This document shows positions 55,898 to 63,980 of a stretch of 64,000 nucleotides of DNA, piece after piece. Source of the DNA: Thermoanaerobaculum aquaticum (GTDB lineage: Bacteria; Acidobacteriota; Thermoanaerobaculia; Thermoanaerobaculales; Thermoanaerobaculaceae). A program made the position numbers and the translations under genes. Location of the stretch: the NCBI RefSeq assembly GCF_000687145.1, contig NZ_JMFG01000020.1:216122-280121 (forward strand), given 5' to 3'. The first letter of the stretch is position 1, and each line of letters begins with the position of its first letter. The notes beneath the pieces were generated by a model that was not told the DNA's origin, did no database searches, and worked only from the letters and a program-made list of their open reading frames with translations.

Positions 55898-56878
55898 ATG
55901 GCCAACTGGTACTTCCTTTACGGTTCCAACCGCATGGGGCCCCTGGACGACGCCGCCGCCCGGGCGCAAGCGGCAGCCAACCCCCAAGGCTTCGCCTGGC
56001 GGGAAGGGCTTCCGGACTGGGTGCCCATTCGCTCGCTCCCGGAGCTCAACCCCGGTGCTGCCCCGGTACCACCCCCCGCTCCCAGAACCGCCCGCGCCGA
56101 TGAAATTGACTACCGCATTGTGGGGCAGGAAATGCAGTTTGTGGAGGTGGAGCTGGACCCCGGGGAGTCGGCCATTGCCGAAGCCGGGGCCATGATGTAC
56201 AAGGACCCGGCGGTGGTCATGGAAACGGTCTTTGGCGATGCGTCCAGGGAAAGCGGTCTCATGGACAAGCTGCTTTCCGCTGGCAAACGCTTGCTCACCG
56301 GCGAAAGCCTGTTCATTACGCTTTTCACCAACAAAGGAACAGGAAAGGCGCGGGTGGCCTTTGCTGCGCCCTATCCCGGCACCATCTTGCCCATCAACCT
56401 CCCCGATGTGGGAGGCCAGCTGGTGTGCCAGAAGGACTCCTTCTTGGCGGCCGCCCGCGGGGTTTCCATTGGCATTTTCTTCCAGAGGAAAATTCTCACC
56501 GGCCTTTTTGGTGGTGAGGGCTTCATCATGGAAAAGCTGGAAGGCGATGGCCTAGCCTTTGTGCACGCCGGCGGCACGGTGGTGGAACGCCACCTGGCCC
56601 CCGGCGAAAGCCTGCACGTGGACACCGGCTGCGTGGTGGCCTTCGAGCCCACCGTGGATTTCGACATCCAAACCGTCGGCGGGGTGAAGTCCATGCTGTT
56701 TGGCGGGGAGGGGGTTTTCTTTGCCAACCTCCGGGGACCAGGCCGAGTCTGGCTGCAGTCCCTGCCGTTCTCCCGCCTGGCGGGGAGGATGCTGCAGGCC
56801 ACACTGCCAGGAAGGCGGCGGGAAGAAGGCTCGGTCCTTGGCCCCCTGGGCAACATCCTGGACGGGGACGGGTATTAA
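55898..56878 (+). CDS. AIM24/TIGR00266-family protein with N-terminal GYF_2-like domain
   Basis: A 326-residue protein. The first about 50 residues (WYFLYGSNRMGPLDDAAARA...GLPDWVPIRSLPEL) form a GYF_2 domain as found in bacterial membrane or envelope proteins. A proline-rich linker (PVPPPAPR) leads to an AIM24 beta-barrel domain (VEVELDPGESAIAEAGAMMYKD; FEPTVDFDIQTVGGVKSMLFGGEGVF). The family has no established molecular function. The ATG follows GAGGAGGACT. Confidence 0.85.
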   Translation: MANWYFLYGSNRMGPLDDAAARAQAAANPQGFAWREGLPDWVPIRSLPELNPGAAPVPPPAPRTARADEIDYRIVGQEMQFVEVELDPGESAIAEAGAMMYKDPAVVMETVFGDASRESGLMDKLLSAGKRLLTGESLFITLFTNKGTGKARVAFAAPYPGTILPINLPDVGGQLVCQKDSFLAAARGVSIGIFFQRKILTGLFGGEGFIMEKLEGDGLAFVHAGGTVVERHLAPGESLHVDTGCVVAFEPTVDFDIQTVGGVKSMLFGGEGVFFANLRGPGRVWLQSLPFSRLAGRMLQATLPGRRREEGSVLGPLGNILDGDGY

Positions 56879-56884
56879 GCCGAG

Positions 56885-56890
56885 TATACT
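56885..56890 (+). promoter_or_regulatory. -10 box of a probable leaderless promoter for the ketosynthase gene
   Basis: TATACT ends 8 nt before the ATG at 56899, in the 20-bp gap after the AIM24 gene. There is no Shine-Dalgarno. Confidence 0.5.
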
Positions 56891-56898
56891 TGCCCACC

Positions 56899-58107
56899 AT
56901 GGCTTCGGTGGTGGTCACCGGTGTAGGTCTGGTCACAGCGTTGGGAAAGAACCGGGAAAGCACATGGCAAGCCTTGCTTTCCGGAGCTACCGGCGTCCGG
57001 CCCCTGACGCTGTTCGATGCCACCGGCTATCGCAGCCAGATGGCCGCGCAGGTGGACGTGGTCAGCCTGGAGCTTTCGGGCATTCCCGAAAAAGCGCGCC
57101 GCCATGCGTCCCGAGCCAGCCTCATGGCCCTCGCGGCGGCCCAGGAAGCCCTCCGCCAGGCGGATCTGCACCCATCTTTCGGGGCTTCGTGGCCGGTGGT
57201 CTTTGGTGGCGGAGCTGCAGGTCTCTTTGAAGCCGAAGGCTTTTTTGCCCACCGCCTGAGAAAAGGACCCAAAGCCCGGGGGCTTACGGAGTTCCTGGAG
57301 GTCCCCCAGGACGTGGTGGCCGATCGGGTGGCGCTGGCCTGGGGGCTTTCCGGTGAGCGCCTCACCATCACCACCGCCTGCTCTTCTTCCACCCTGGCCG
57401 TGGGGGTGGGGGCAGCGCGGGTGGCCGCCGGGGAAGCTGATGTGGTGGTGGCGGGGGGCGCGGACGCCCTCTGTCGGCTCACCTTTGCCGGCTTCAACTC
57501 GCTGCGGGCGGTGGATCCCGAGCCCGCCAAGCCCTTCGATCGCCGCCGCCAGGGACTTTCCCTGGGGGAAGGGGCAGCGGTTTTGATCCTGGAAGATGAA
57601 ACCCACGCCCGACGCCGTGGTGCTAAACCCCTTGCCCGCATCCTGGGCTACGGTGTTACCAACGACGCCTTCCACATGACGCAACCGGAGCCCACCGGCA
57701 CCGCCTGGGCCCGCACCGTACGGGCGGCCTTGGACGCCGCTCAGCTCGCTCCCGAAGACGTGGGCTACATCAACGCCCACGGCACCGGCACCGAGCAAAA
57801 CGACCCGGCAGAGTGTGCTGCCTATTTGCAGGTTTTTGGCGATCGCCTGGCAAAAATACCGGTTTCCTCGGTAAAAGGCGCGGTGGGTCACTGCTTGTGC
57901 GCCGCTGGCGGCATTGAAGCGGCCATTACCGTCTTGGCCCTGAATCGGGGTTTGCTGCCCCCCACCGCCAACTTCCAGGAACCCGATCCCGCCTGCCCCC
58001 TGGACCCCATTCCGGGGACAGCGCGCCAACAACAGGTAGAGGTAGCCCTTTCCTCGTCCTTTGCCTTTGGCGGGAACTCGGCAGTTTTGGTGCTAGGGAG
58101 GGCGTGA
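56899..58107 (+). CDS. Beta-ketoacyl-ACP synthase (FabF-like)
   Basis: A 402-residue condensing enzyme with the complete Cys-His-His triad: Cys161 in TITTACSSSTLAVG, His in NAHGTGTEQND and His in KGAVGHCLCAAGG. It starts SVVVTGVGLVTALG. It would elongate acyl-ACP by two carbons from malonyl-ACP. It is coupled to the following gene, a Cys-less paralogue, by a TGATG junction, as in KS/chain-length-factor pairs. No acyl carrier protein or reductase gene is adjacent, so it may be a specialised elongase rather than housekeeping FabF. Confidence 0.9.
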   Translation: MASVVVTGVGLVTALGKNRESTWQALLSGATGVRPLTLFDATGYRSQMAAQVDVVSLELSGIPEKARRHASRASLMALAAAQEALRQADLHPSFGASWPVVFGGGAAGLFEAEGFFAHRLRKGPKARGLTEFLEVPQDVVADRVALAWGLSGERLTITTACSSSTLAVGVGAARVAAGEADVVVAGGADALCRLTFAGFNSLRAVDPEPAKPFDRRRQGLSLGEGAAVLILEDETHARRRGAKPLARILGYGVTNDAFHMTQPEPTGTAWARTVRAALDAAQLAPEDVGYINAHGTGTEQNDPAECAAYLQVFGDRLAKIPVSSVKGAVGHCLCAAGGIEAAITVLALNRGLLPPTANFQEPDPACPLDPIPGTARQQQVEVALSSSFAFGGNSAVLVLGRA

Positions 58108-59243
58108 TGGTGGGGATAAGCGCCCTGGGCGTGGTGAGCGGTGCCGGCATGGGCCTTGATGCCCTCAAAAAAGCTTTAGAACACCCCGACTTCCACGCGC
58201 CCCTGGGGCTTGCCCGCCCCGATGGCCCTCCCCTTCCGGTGGTCACCTGTGCGGGTTTTGACACCAAAGGCATCTTGCCGCCCCTGGTGGCTCGCCGTCT
58301 GGACCGTCCTTCTCGCCTTTTGGCGGTGGCCGCCAAGGAAGCCCTGGCAAATGTTGGAGCCGAGCTTCCCTGGCCCCGGGAGCAGGTGGGGGTGTGCGCC
58401 GGCACCTGGAACGCCGGGACGGATGCACTGGTCGAAATCCTCAAAGCCGTGTTTACCGTGGGTCCCGAAGAAGCCCCGCCCATGCACTTTCCCAACAGCG
58501 TGGCCAACGCCGCCGCCAGCCAGCTGGGGATCCTAGAAAAGCTGGGCGGCCCTAACCTCACGTTTTTTGAAAAGCAAGCCTCCGGTTTGCGGGCCATCCT
58601 GGAGGCCTCCCGCTTGGTGGCGACCGGCCGGGCGCAGGCCATGCTCGCCGGCGGCGTTGACGAAGCCCAATGGCTCAACGCCGAATGCTTCGATCGGCTA
58701 AAGGCCCTCCGCCAGCCCGGTCGGGAGGGTTTCCTTTTGGGCGAAGGGGCTGCGGTGCTTTTGCTTTCCCGCGACGGAGGCCCGGTGGGCATCGTCGGAA
58801 GCGGGGCCGCAGCGTCTCCCATCTTGCCTCATTGCTACCCGGAGGACCCGCACGGGCTGATTGGGGCGTGCCAGAAGGCGTTAGCCCAAGCCGGGCTTGC
58901 CCCGCCGCAGGTGGACCTGGTGGTGAGCCTGGCCAACGGCTCCCCGGCCCTGAGCCAGCTGGAGGAATCGGCGCTTTTAGCGCTTTTCGGCTCCCACCGC
59001 CCGGCGGTGCTGGGAGGCCTAGCCGAACGCTTGGGGGAAGGCGGCTTTGCTTCGGCCTTGCGGGTGCTGGCCGCCACTTTAGTGCTTTCCGGGGAGGTGG
59101 CACCCCAATGGCCAGCACCGGCCCACCTGCGAGCTCACGGTTTCCCCTCGGTGGCCGAGGTTTCTCGCAAGCCCCACACCGCCCTGGTCACCGCCGTGGC
59201 CGCCGGCGGCTCCTGCCTGGCAGCAGTACTGCGCACTTCGTGA
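58107..59243 (+). CDS. Ketosynthase-like chain-length-factor homologue lacking the catalytic Cys
   Basis: A 378-residue thiolase-fold protein paralogous to the upstream ketosynthase. The active-site Cys is replaced by Gln157 (FEKQASGLRA), as in chain-length factors (KS-beta). The two His motifs are lost too: NAHGTGT reads LANGSP, and the GH motif reads GLAERLGEGG. It is therefore probably a non-condensing partner that shapes product length in a heterodimer. The ATG overlaps the KS stop by 1 nt, after GGGAGGGC. Confidence 0.82.
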   Translation: MVGISALGVVSGAGMGLDALKKALEHPDFHAPLGLARPDGPPLPVVTCAGFDTKGILPPLVARRLDRPSRLLAVAAKEALANVGAELPWPREQVGVCAGTWNAGTDALVEILKAVFTVGPEEAPPMHFPNSVANAAASQLGILEKLGGPNLTFFEKQASGLRAILEASRLVATGRAQAMLAGGVDEAQWLNAECFDRLKALRQPGREGFLLGEGAAVLLLSRDGGPVGIVGSGAAASPILPHCYPEDPHGLIGACQKALAQAGLAPPQVDLVVSLANGSPALSQLEESALLALFGSHRPAVLGGLAERLGEGGFASALRVLAATLVLSGEVAPQWPAPAHLRAHGFPSVAEVSRKPHTALVTAVAAGGSCLAAVLRTS

Positions 59244-59320
59244 AAAACCAGCGGGGCATAAGAGCTGCCCTGGAGGCGCCGGTGCATTGCTCGCTTCGCA
59301 AAAAAATGGGACAAAAACCC

Positions 59321-59800
59321 TTAATCTGTCGCTAAGCCAAGGAACAGCTTCTGCAGCGTGCGGCGGATGCGGGGTTCGTGGGTGCCGGGCCAGTACACCT
59401 TGCCGCAGGAAGTGCAACGGGAAAAGCGCGGGGCGTGGGTGGCCACGTAGGGGGGCACGAGGTGCAGCACCTCTTCCCGCTCCACCGGCACCACCTCGCC
59501 GTTGCAGGCAGAGCAGCGGGTGAAAAACCGCGTTTCATCCACGGAAAGGGCAAGCCGCGATTGCAGCTCCGCCACCTGCTGCGCCACCGTGGCTCCGGAA
59601 AGCAAAAGCACCCGGGGGCCGGCTTTGGCTGCCAAGCGCCGGTCGCAGGTTAAAAGCCAGCGGCCCTGGGTGCGGGCCAAGGCGGCCAGCTGCGCATCTT
59701 CCAGCTTGGGGTCGTAAAAGGTGTCAAAGCCGGCGAAGCGCAGCCAGCGGGCGAGGCTCCCCAGCATGGCGTCACAGGCAAAGGTGGGCTGGGCTTCCAC
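59321..59800 (-). CDS. Mut7-C RNase-fold (PIN-like) protein with zinc ribbon
   Basis: A 159-residue protein. The PIN-like Mut7-C core has FACDAMLGSLARWLRFAGFDT, then the acidic DAQLAALA and LLTCDRRL. A C-terminal zinc ribbon has CSACNGE and CTSCGKVYWPGTH. The family is predicted to be an RNase. It starts at GTG with TAAAAT 6 nt upstream. It converges on the KS pair and diverges from the YdcH-like gene. Confidence 0.88.
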   Translation of the reverse strand: MEAQPTFACDAMLGSLARWLRFAGFDTFYDPKLEDAQLAALARTQGRWLLTCDRRLAAKAGPRVLLLSGATVAQQVAELQSRLALSVDETRFFTRCSACNGEVVPVEREEVLHLVPPYVATHAPRFSRCTSCGKVYWPGTHEPRIRRTLQKLFLGLATD

Positions 59801-59806
59801 AGGGGC

Positions 59807-59812
59807 ATTTTA
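59807..59812 (-). promoter_or_regulatory. -10 box of a probable leaderless promoter for the Mut7-C gene
   Basis: TAAAAT ends 6 nt before the GTG at 59800, with no Shine-Dalgarno. Confidence 0.5.
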
Positions 59813-59875
59813 GTTTCCGGCACTTCGTGTTAGCATCAAGGTGATGCTTGCTCATGGGGCGAGCGGGAGGTGAGC

Positions 59876-60100
59876 ATGAGCTACACGGAGGAGCTCCGCG
59901 CCAAGTTGGCTCAGGAAGACCCGGAGTTCAGGGAGCTTTACGAAGCACACCAGGCGAAGGAGCGCCGGCTCCAGGAGCTTTCCCGCAAGACCTTCCTCAC
60001 CGCCGAGGAAGAGCAAGAGGAAAAAAGGCTCAAAAAGGAAAAGCTGCAGCTTAAGGACAAAATGGAAGCCCTCATACGCGCCAAGGCTCGCCCGGCCTGA
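59876..60100 (+). CDS. YdcH/DUF465-like small helical protein
   Basis: A 74-residue, highly charged, helical protein (DPEFRELYEAHQAKERRLQEL; LKKEKLQLKDKMEALI) of the YdcH type, which has no known function. The ATG follows GGGAGGTGAGC. It lies 6 bp before psd and is probably cotranscribed with the phospholipid genes. Confidence 0.82.
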   Translation: MSYTEELRAKLAQEDPEFRELYEAHQAKERRLQELSRKTFLTAEEEQEEKRLKKEKLQLKDKMEALIRAKARPA

Positions 60101-60106
60101 TCTCCG

Positions 60107-60751
60107 ATGATGCGGCTTCACCGCGCAGGAATTCCGTATTTGGCGTGGACTGCCCTTGCAGCCCTAGGGAGCTTCCTCTTCGGTTACCCCTGGCTTTCTG
60201 CGGTTTTCCTCGTGCTGATGCTGGGCTTTGCCGCGTTTTTCCGACACCCCGAACGGCACTCCGCAAGCCCACCGGAGGTGGTGGTGTCCCCCGCCGACGG
60301 GCGGGTGGTGGCGGTGGGGGAGTGTCCGGAGTGGGTTAAAAGCAAGGGGCTTGCCCAATCCGTGGCCATTTTTATGTCCCCAGCCAACGTTCACGTGAAC
60401 CGGGCACCGGCGGCCGGAAACGTGGTAGAAGCGTACTGGCGCAAGGGGAAGAAGTGGCCGGCCTACCGGCCCAAGGCCAGCGAGCTCAACGAGCACGCCT
60501 TTGTCCTGCTGCAAACGGCCTTCGGACCGGTCGCCTACCGGCAAATTGCCGGGGCTTTAGCCCGCCGGGTGGTTTGCGAGGTGACCCCGGGGATGCAGCT
60601 GGAGCGCGGGCAGCCGGTGGGGATCATCAAGTTTTCCTCGCGGGTAGAGCTTTACCTCCCGGCCCACGCCCGGATCCTGGTGAAGGTGGGGGACCGCACC
60701 AGGGCCGGTGAAACGCCGGTGGCAAGCTTCGGGGAAGGGCCGCAGGCATGA
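60107..60751 (+). CDS. psd: Phosphatidylserine decarboxylase (short, membrane-anchored type)
   Basis: A 214-residue pyruvoyl enzyme making phosphatidylethanolamine. An N-terminal hydrophobic pair (LAWTALAALGSFLFGYPWLSAVFLVL) precedes SPADGRVVAVG, MSPANVHVNRAPAAG and NEHAFVLL. At the self-cleavage site the usual Gly-Ser is Ser177-Ser178 (IIKFSSRVELYLP). It overlaps pssA by ATGA, which supports the assignment. Confidence 0.92.
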   Translation: MMRLHRAGIPYLAWTALAALGSFLFGYPWLSAVFLVLMLGFAAFFRHPERHSASPPEVVVSPADGRVVAVGECPEWVKSKGLAQSVAIFMSPANVHVNRAPAAGNVVEAYWRKGKKWPAYRPKASELNEHAFVLLQTAFGPVAYRQIAGALARRVVCEVTPGMQLERGQPVGIIKFSSRVELYLPAHARILVKVGDRTRAGETPVASFGEGPQA

Positions 60752-61530
60752 GGCTTCGCCGCCCGAAAAGGCCCAGCCGCGAGTCGTTCCGCCGGGGCAT
60801 CTTCCTGCTCCCCTCGCTTTTTACCGTTGGCAACATGCTGGCCGGATTTGCCTCCATCCTCCACTCCATCGGTGGCAGGCTGGAGCAGGCGGGCTGGCTC
60901 ATCTTCCTTGCGGGCATTCTCGACGGCTTGGACGGCCGCATTGCCCGGCTCACCAAGTCCACCTCGGAGTTTGGCAAGGAGTACGACTCTCTGGCCGATG
61001 TGGTGAGCTTTGGGGTGGCGCCGGCGGTGCTGGCGTTTCAATGGGGGCTTTCGGGGATGGGGCGGCTGGGGTGGGTGGCGGCGTTTTTGTTCGTGGTGGC
61101 GGGTTCTGTGCGCCTGGCGCGCTTCAACGTGCGCGCTGACCATGGGGATCGGCGCTACTTCGTGGGCTTGCCCATCCCCGGGGGAGCGGGCGCGGTGACG
61201 CTTTTGGTGCTCATTGCTCCGGAGCCGGTGCTCACCCCCACGGGAAGCCTTCTGGTTTGCCTTTTCGTTTTGACGGTGGCCCTGCTCATGGTTTCCACGA
61301 TCCGCTACCGCTCCTTTAAGGACCTGGATTTGCGCCAGCGATGGCCCGCCAAGGCCTTTTTCTTCATTGCCGCGGTGCTTTCGCTTGTGGCTTTTTCGCC
61401 GCTGCCGGCCATGGGCGTGATGCTGGGCATTTACCTGCTTTCGGGGCCTGTGGGTTGGCTCCTCCACCGCCTGCGCCGGGAGCGCACGGCTTCCCCACCC
61501 AAGGAGGTTTCCGTTGGCGAAGGCAGCTAA
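60748..61530 (+). CDS. pssA: Phosphatidylserine synthase
   Basis: A 260-residue CDP-diacylglycerol-serine O-phosphatidyltransferase of the inner membrane. The CDP-alcohol phosphotransferase motif is complete (LDGLDGRIARLTKSTSEFG, then EYDSLAD). Several hydrophobic segments follow. It supplies the substrate of psd just upstream. Confidence 0.95.
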   Translation: MRLRRPKRPSRESFRRGIFLLPSLFTVGNMLAGFASILHSIGGRLEQAGWLIFLAGILDGLDGRIARLTKSTSEFGKEYDSLADVVSFGVAPAVLAFQWGLSGMGRLGWVAAFLFVVAGSVRLARFNVRADHGDRRYFVGLPIPGGAGAVTLLVLIAPEPVLTPTGSLLVCLFVLTVALLMVSTIRYRSFKDLDLRQRWPAKAFFFIAAVLSLVAFSPLPAMGVMLGIYLLSGPVGWLLHRLRRERTASPPKEVSVGEGS

Positions 61531-62464
61531 GGTCACCATCCTGGATCCCACCTCGCTTGTGGGGGACGAGCTGGTCCCCCGCCTGGCCGCCCAGGCGCCG
61601 GAGGTTTCCCGCCAGTACTTTCACTCCCAGGCCTCCGGGGATCACCTGATCGTGGAGGTGGGAGGTGAAGCCGCAGTGGTGGCCCCCCTCACCGATGTAG
61701 GCGAGCTGGAAGACGCGGGGCTGGTGGTGATTACCGATAACCCCGCCAAGAGCTTGGGGCAAAAGCTTGCCGATTTTTTGACCGCTCATCCCGAAATCCC
61801 CTGCGTGGATCTCTCCCGCCCTGGGGTGCTCCCGGGACCTCCGGCCTTTTGGCCGCTGGCCGGTGAAAACCGCCTGCTGTTTCCTGACCCGGCGCTGATC
61901 CTGCCGGCCATGGTGTTGCGGGCGCTGGCCCCGCTGAACCCCCGTCGGGCGTTTTTCTCGGTGCTCTCGCCGGTTTCCACCTTAGGGGGAGAGGCCGTGG
62001 ACGAACTGGCCGCGCAAGCGGTGGCCCGGCTTTCCGGGGAAAAGCCCAAAACCCGGGTGCTGCCCACGGTCATGGCCTTTGATGCCTTTCCCTACCCGGA
62101 GCGTGACTTTGGCCGCCTGGAAAGCCAGCTAGCGGCCATGTTTCCGCAGGTGGAGATGGGCTTCCACTCGATCTTTGCGGGCGTTTTCCATGCCCATGCG
62201 GCGCACGCCACGGTGACTTTAGCCAGTCCGGCTCGGGAAGCGCAGGTGCGGGAGCTGCTCACGGAAGCAGGCTTCGTGCCCCACCGGGGGCGCAAGCCCC
62301 TCACCCCCTCCCAGGGCGCCGGCCAGGACCAAGCCATTGCCTGGGTTCTGGCCACCCGGGGGGAAACCGTAAGCCTTTGGGCGGTGGGGGATCACCTGCT
62401 GTTACAGGCTAAAACGGCCTGCGAGGCGGTCCTGCAGCTGCTTGCTACTTCCCCTGCTGCGTAG
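61514..62464 (+). CDS. ASADH-family homologue lacking the catalytic Cys (USG-1-like)
   Basis: A 316-residue aspartate-semialdehyde dehydrogenase-like protein. The N-terminal Rossmann start (KVTILDPTSLVGDELV) lacks the GxTGxVG pattern. Where active enzymes have N-x-C, the sequence reads PDPALILPAMVLRAL with no Cys. The following SPVSTLGGEAVDEL matches the usual ST-x-Q-A-x-SGAG region only loosely. It is likely catalytically dead, like the USG-1 proteins. It starts at TTG after AAGGAGG inside pssA (17-bp overlap), so it is translated with phospholipid genes. Confidence 0.8.
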   Translation: MAKAAKVTILDPTSLVGDELVPRLAAQAPEVSRQYFHSQASGDHLIVEVGGEAAVVAPLTDVGELEDAGLVVITDNPAKSLGQKLADFLTAHPEIPCVDLSRPGVLPGPPAFWPLAGENRLLFPDPALILPAMVLRALAPLNPRRAFFSVLSPVSTLGGEAVDELAAQAVARLSGEKPKTRVLPTVMAFDAFPYPERDFGRLESQLAAMFPQVEMGFHSIFAGVFHAHAAHATVTLASPAREAQVRELLTEAGFVPHRGRKPLTPSQGAGQDQAIAWVLATRGETVSLWAVGDHLLLQAKTACEAVLQLLATSPAA

Positions 62465-63776
62465 GCACCGGCCCACCTGCCTCCCGACCGTCACCCAAAC
62501 GCACCGTACACCTCGCCCCAATTTCTTTGGGCCGAGAAAGGAAGCTCACGGTGGCCACGTCCACCGTGCTTTGCGGGGGCACCACCTTGAGGTACAAACG
62601 CACCACCGAGGCAGCGCCGCGGGGCGCTCGGACGAAGCCGGGGGCGAGCTTACCGAAGTCGGCACCTGAGCCGGCCAAAAGCGTCACGTCCCGCACTTCG
62701 GTGCCGGAAAAGGTGAGGTCCAAGAAGTTGCCGGTGGTGGCAAAGGCGCTGGCAAAGGGCGTGGGGTTTTGCAGGCTCACCTTGAGGGTAGTGGGGGACT
62801 CCCACTGGATCTTAACCACCGGCCGGGGGGCTGGGCCCTCTCCGGAGAGGAACGCCACGAACGCTTCCCAGGTAAACCCCAAAGCCGGTGCGGGGGGAAG
62901 CTCCCCCACGCTGTCCCAACCGAGAAGCCTTTGCCGCACCGGCCGCAGCAGCAAGCCCAAATCCCGCTGCAAGCGGGCCGCGTCGTACGCCAGCAAGGTT
63001 ACGTTGGTCCCGGCGGGAAGGCTCGCTCCGGATGCAGACACAGTGCTTCTGGCCAGCAGCACATCCCCTTCCCCCGTGGGCTGGTAGTCCATCCCTTGTA
63101 CCAGCTCCCAGGGGTTTTGGCCTTCGGGGAGGGCTGGAGCCACGCGGTTGGCCACCACCACCGCCCCGCGGAAGGAAGGCCCCAGCTCATCCACCGCTGC
63201 CAAAAGCTCGGCGGCGTCCTGGGGAGTCACGTGAGGGAAGCCCAAAGCCGAAAGGTTGCCCAGGGCAAAGGCCACCAAACCAACCCCTTTCGGCGACTCG
63301 TTTTTGACCTGTTGCAGCAGATCCTGGGCTGGAGCACCCACCTCCACCGGCATTTGCGCCAGGCGGGAAAGCTCGGAAGCCAGGGACAACAAGCCGGGAG
63401 GCAGGGCGCGGGTGGCCAGAACCAAGCCCTTCACCGGCATCCCAAGCCCGCGGATGGCCGGGCCCAGCTGGTTCCAGAAGCCTTCCGCCGCCTCTTTCTT
63501 CACCTCCTCCCCGCTGACCCACACCGCCGCCCACACCGGCAAGCCGTGTAAAAGCCCGGGATCGGGGGGAAGGGTGAGCCTGACCGAAAGCTCCCCGCCC
63601 CGGGCTTCCGCTTCCGCCAACGGCACCACCAGGGCATCCACCCCCACCTGCCTCGCCTGCTCCACCTGCCCCGGTCGCACCTTGCCCAAAAGCCAGAGCC
63701 GGTGTTCCAGCGCCGACGGCTCGCCGGCCACGGCCACCGCTGTCCCCACCAGAACCACAAGCCACGCGTGCCTCAT
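62445..63776 (-). CDS. Secreted protein of unknown function
   Basis: A 443-residue exported protein (signal peptide MRHAWLVVLVGTAVAVAG). The N-terminal about 270 residues (QARQVGVDALVVPLAEAEARG; LGMPVKGLVLATRALPPG) read like a TIM-barrel glycosidase-type fold without recognisable catalytic residues. The C-terminal about 130 residues look like a beta-sandwich (PVVKIQWESPTTLKVSLQNPTP). It converges with the ASADH-like gene, overlapping 20 bp at the 3' ends. The frame stays open upstream through a palindromic repeat, but the ATG with TACGAT 7 nt before it is the likely start. Confidence 0.75.
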   Translation of the reverse strand: MRHAWLVVLVGTAVAVAGEPSALEHRLWLLGKVRPGQVEQARQVGVDALVVPLAEAEARGGELSVRLTLPPDPGLLHGLPVWAAVWVSGEEVKKEAAEGFWNQLGPAIRGLGMPVKGLVLATRALPPGLLSLASELSRLAQMPVEVGAPAQDLLQQVKNESPKGVGLVAFALGNLSALGFPHVTPQDAAELLAAVDELGPSFRGAVVVANRVAPALPEGQNPWELVQGMDYQPTGEGDVLLARSTVSASGASLPAGTNVTLLAYDAARLQRDLGLLLRPVRQRLLGWDSVGELPPAPALGFTWEAFVAFLSGEGPAPRPVVKIQWESPTTLKVSLQNPTPFASAFATTGNFLDLTFSGTEVRDVTLLAGSGADFGKLAPGFVRAPRGAASVVRLYLKVVPPQSTVDVATVSFLSRPKEIGARCTVRLGDGREAGGPVPTQQGK

Positions 63777-63783
63777 TGCCCGT

Positions 63784-63789
63784 ATCGTA
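63784..63789 (-). promoter_or_regulatory. -10 box of a probable leaderless promoter for the secreted protein gene
   Basis: TACGAT ends 7 nt before the ATG at 63776, with no Shine-Dalgarno. Confidence 0.5.
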
Positions 63790-63876
63790 CCAACCGCGCC
63801 TCGGAAGGCCAAGCCTTCACATTGGCCCGGCCAAGCGCACCGCAAGATCGGGCAACGACGCGCACGGGCTTTTTTT

Positions 63877-63980
63877 CTTAGCCGGCGCAGGAGCGCCGGC
63901 CCTGCGTAGAAAAATGTGGGACCCGCGCTCCGTCGCGGGTCGTTTCTCCTTTTAGCCGCCGCGGAGCGGCGGCCCCACAT
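63877..63980 (+). repeat. Palindromic repeat: one half unit and one full unit
   Basis: A lone second hairpin (63877-63908, tip GCGCAGGAGCGC) is followed by a full unit (63915-63980) whose tips are GCGCTCCGTCGC and CCGCGGAGCGG. TGTGGG at the left edge pairs with CCCACA at the right edge. The orientation matches the copies at 11.5, 20.6 and 52.3 kb. Confidence 0.85.

Noticed and set aside
56899..59243. Aryl polyene or type II polyketide gene cluster
   Set aside because: Only the KS and CLF-like genes are present; no ACP, ketoreductase, dehydratase, cyclase, acyltransferase or export genes surround them.
62445..63980. Longer N-terminus for the secreted protein at the right end
   Set aside because: The extension would encode the palindromic repeat and would bury a clear signal peptide; the ATG at 63776 also has a -10 box at the leaderless distance.
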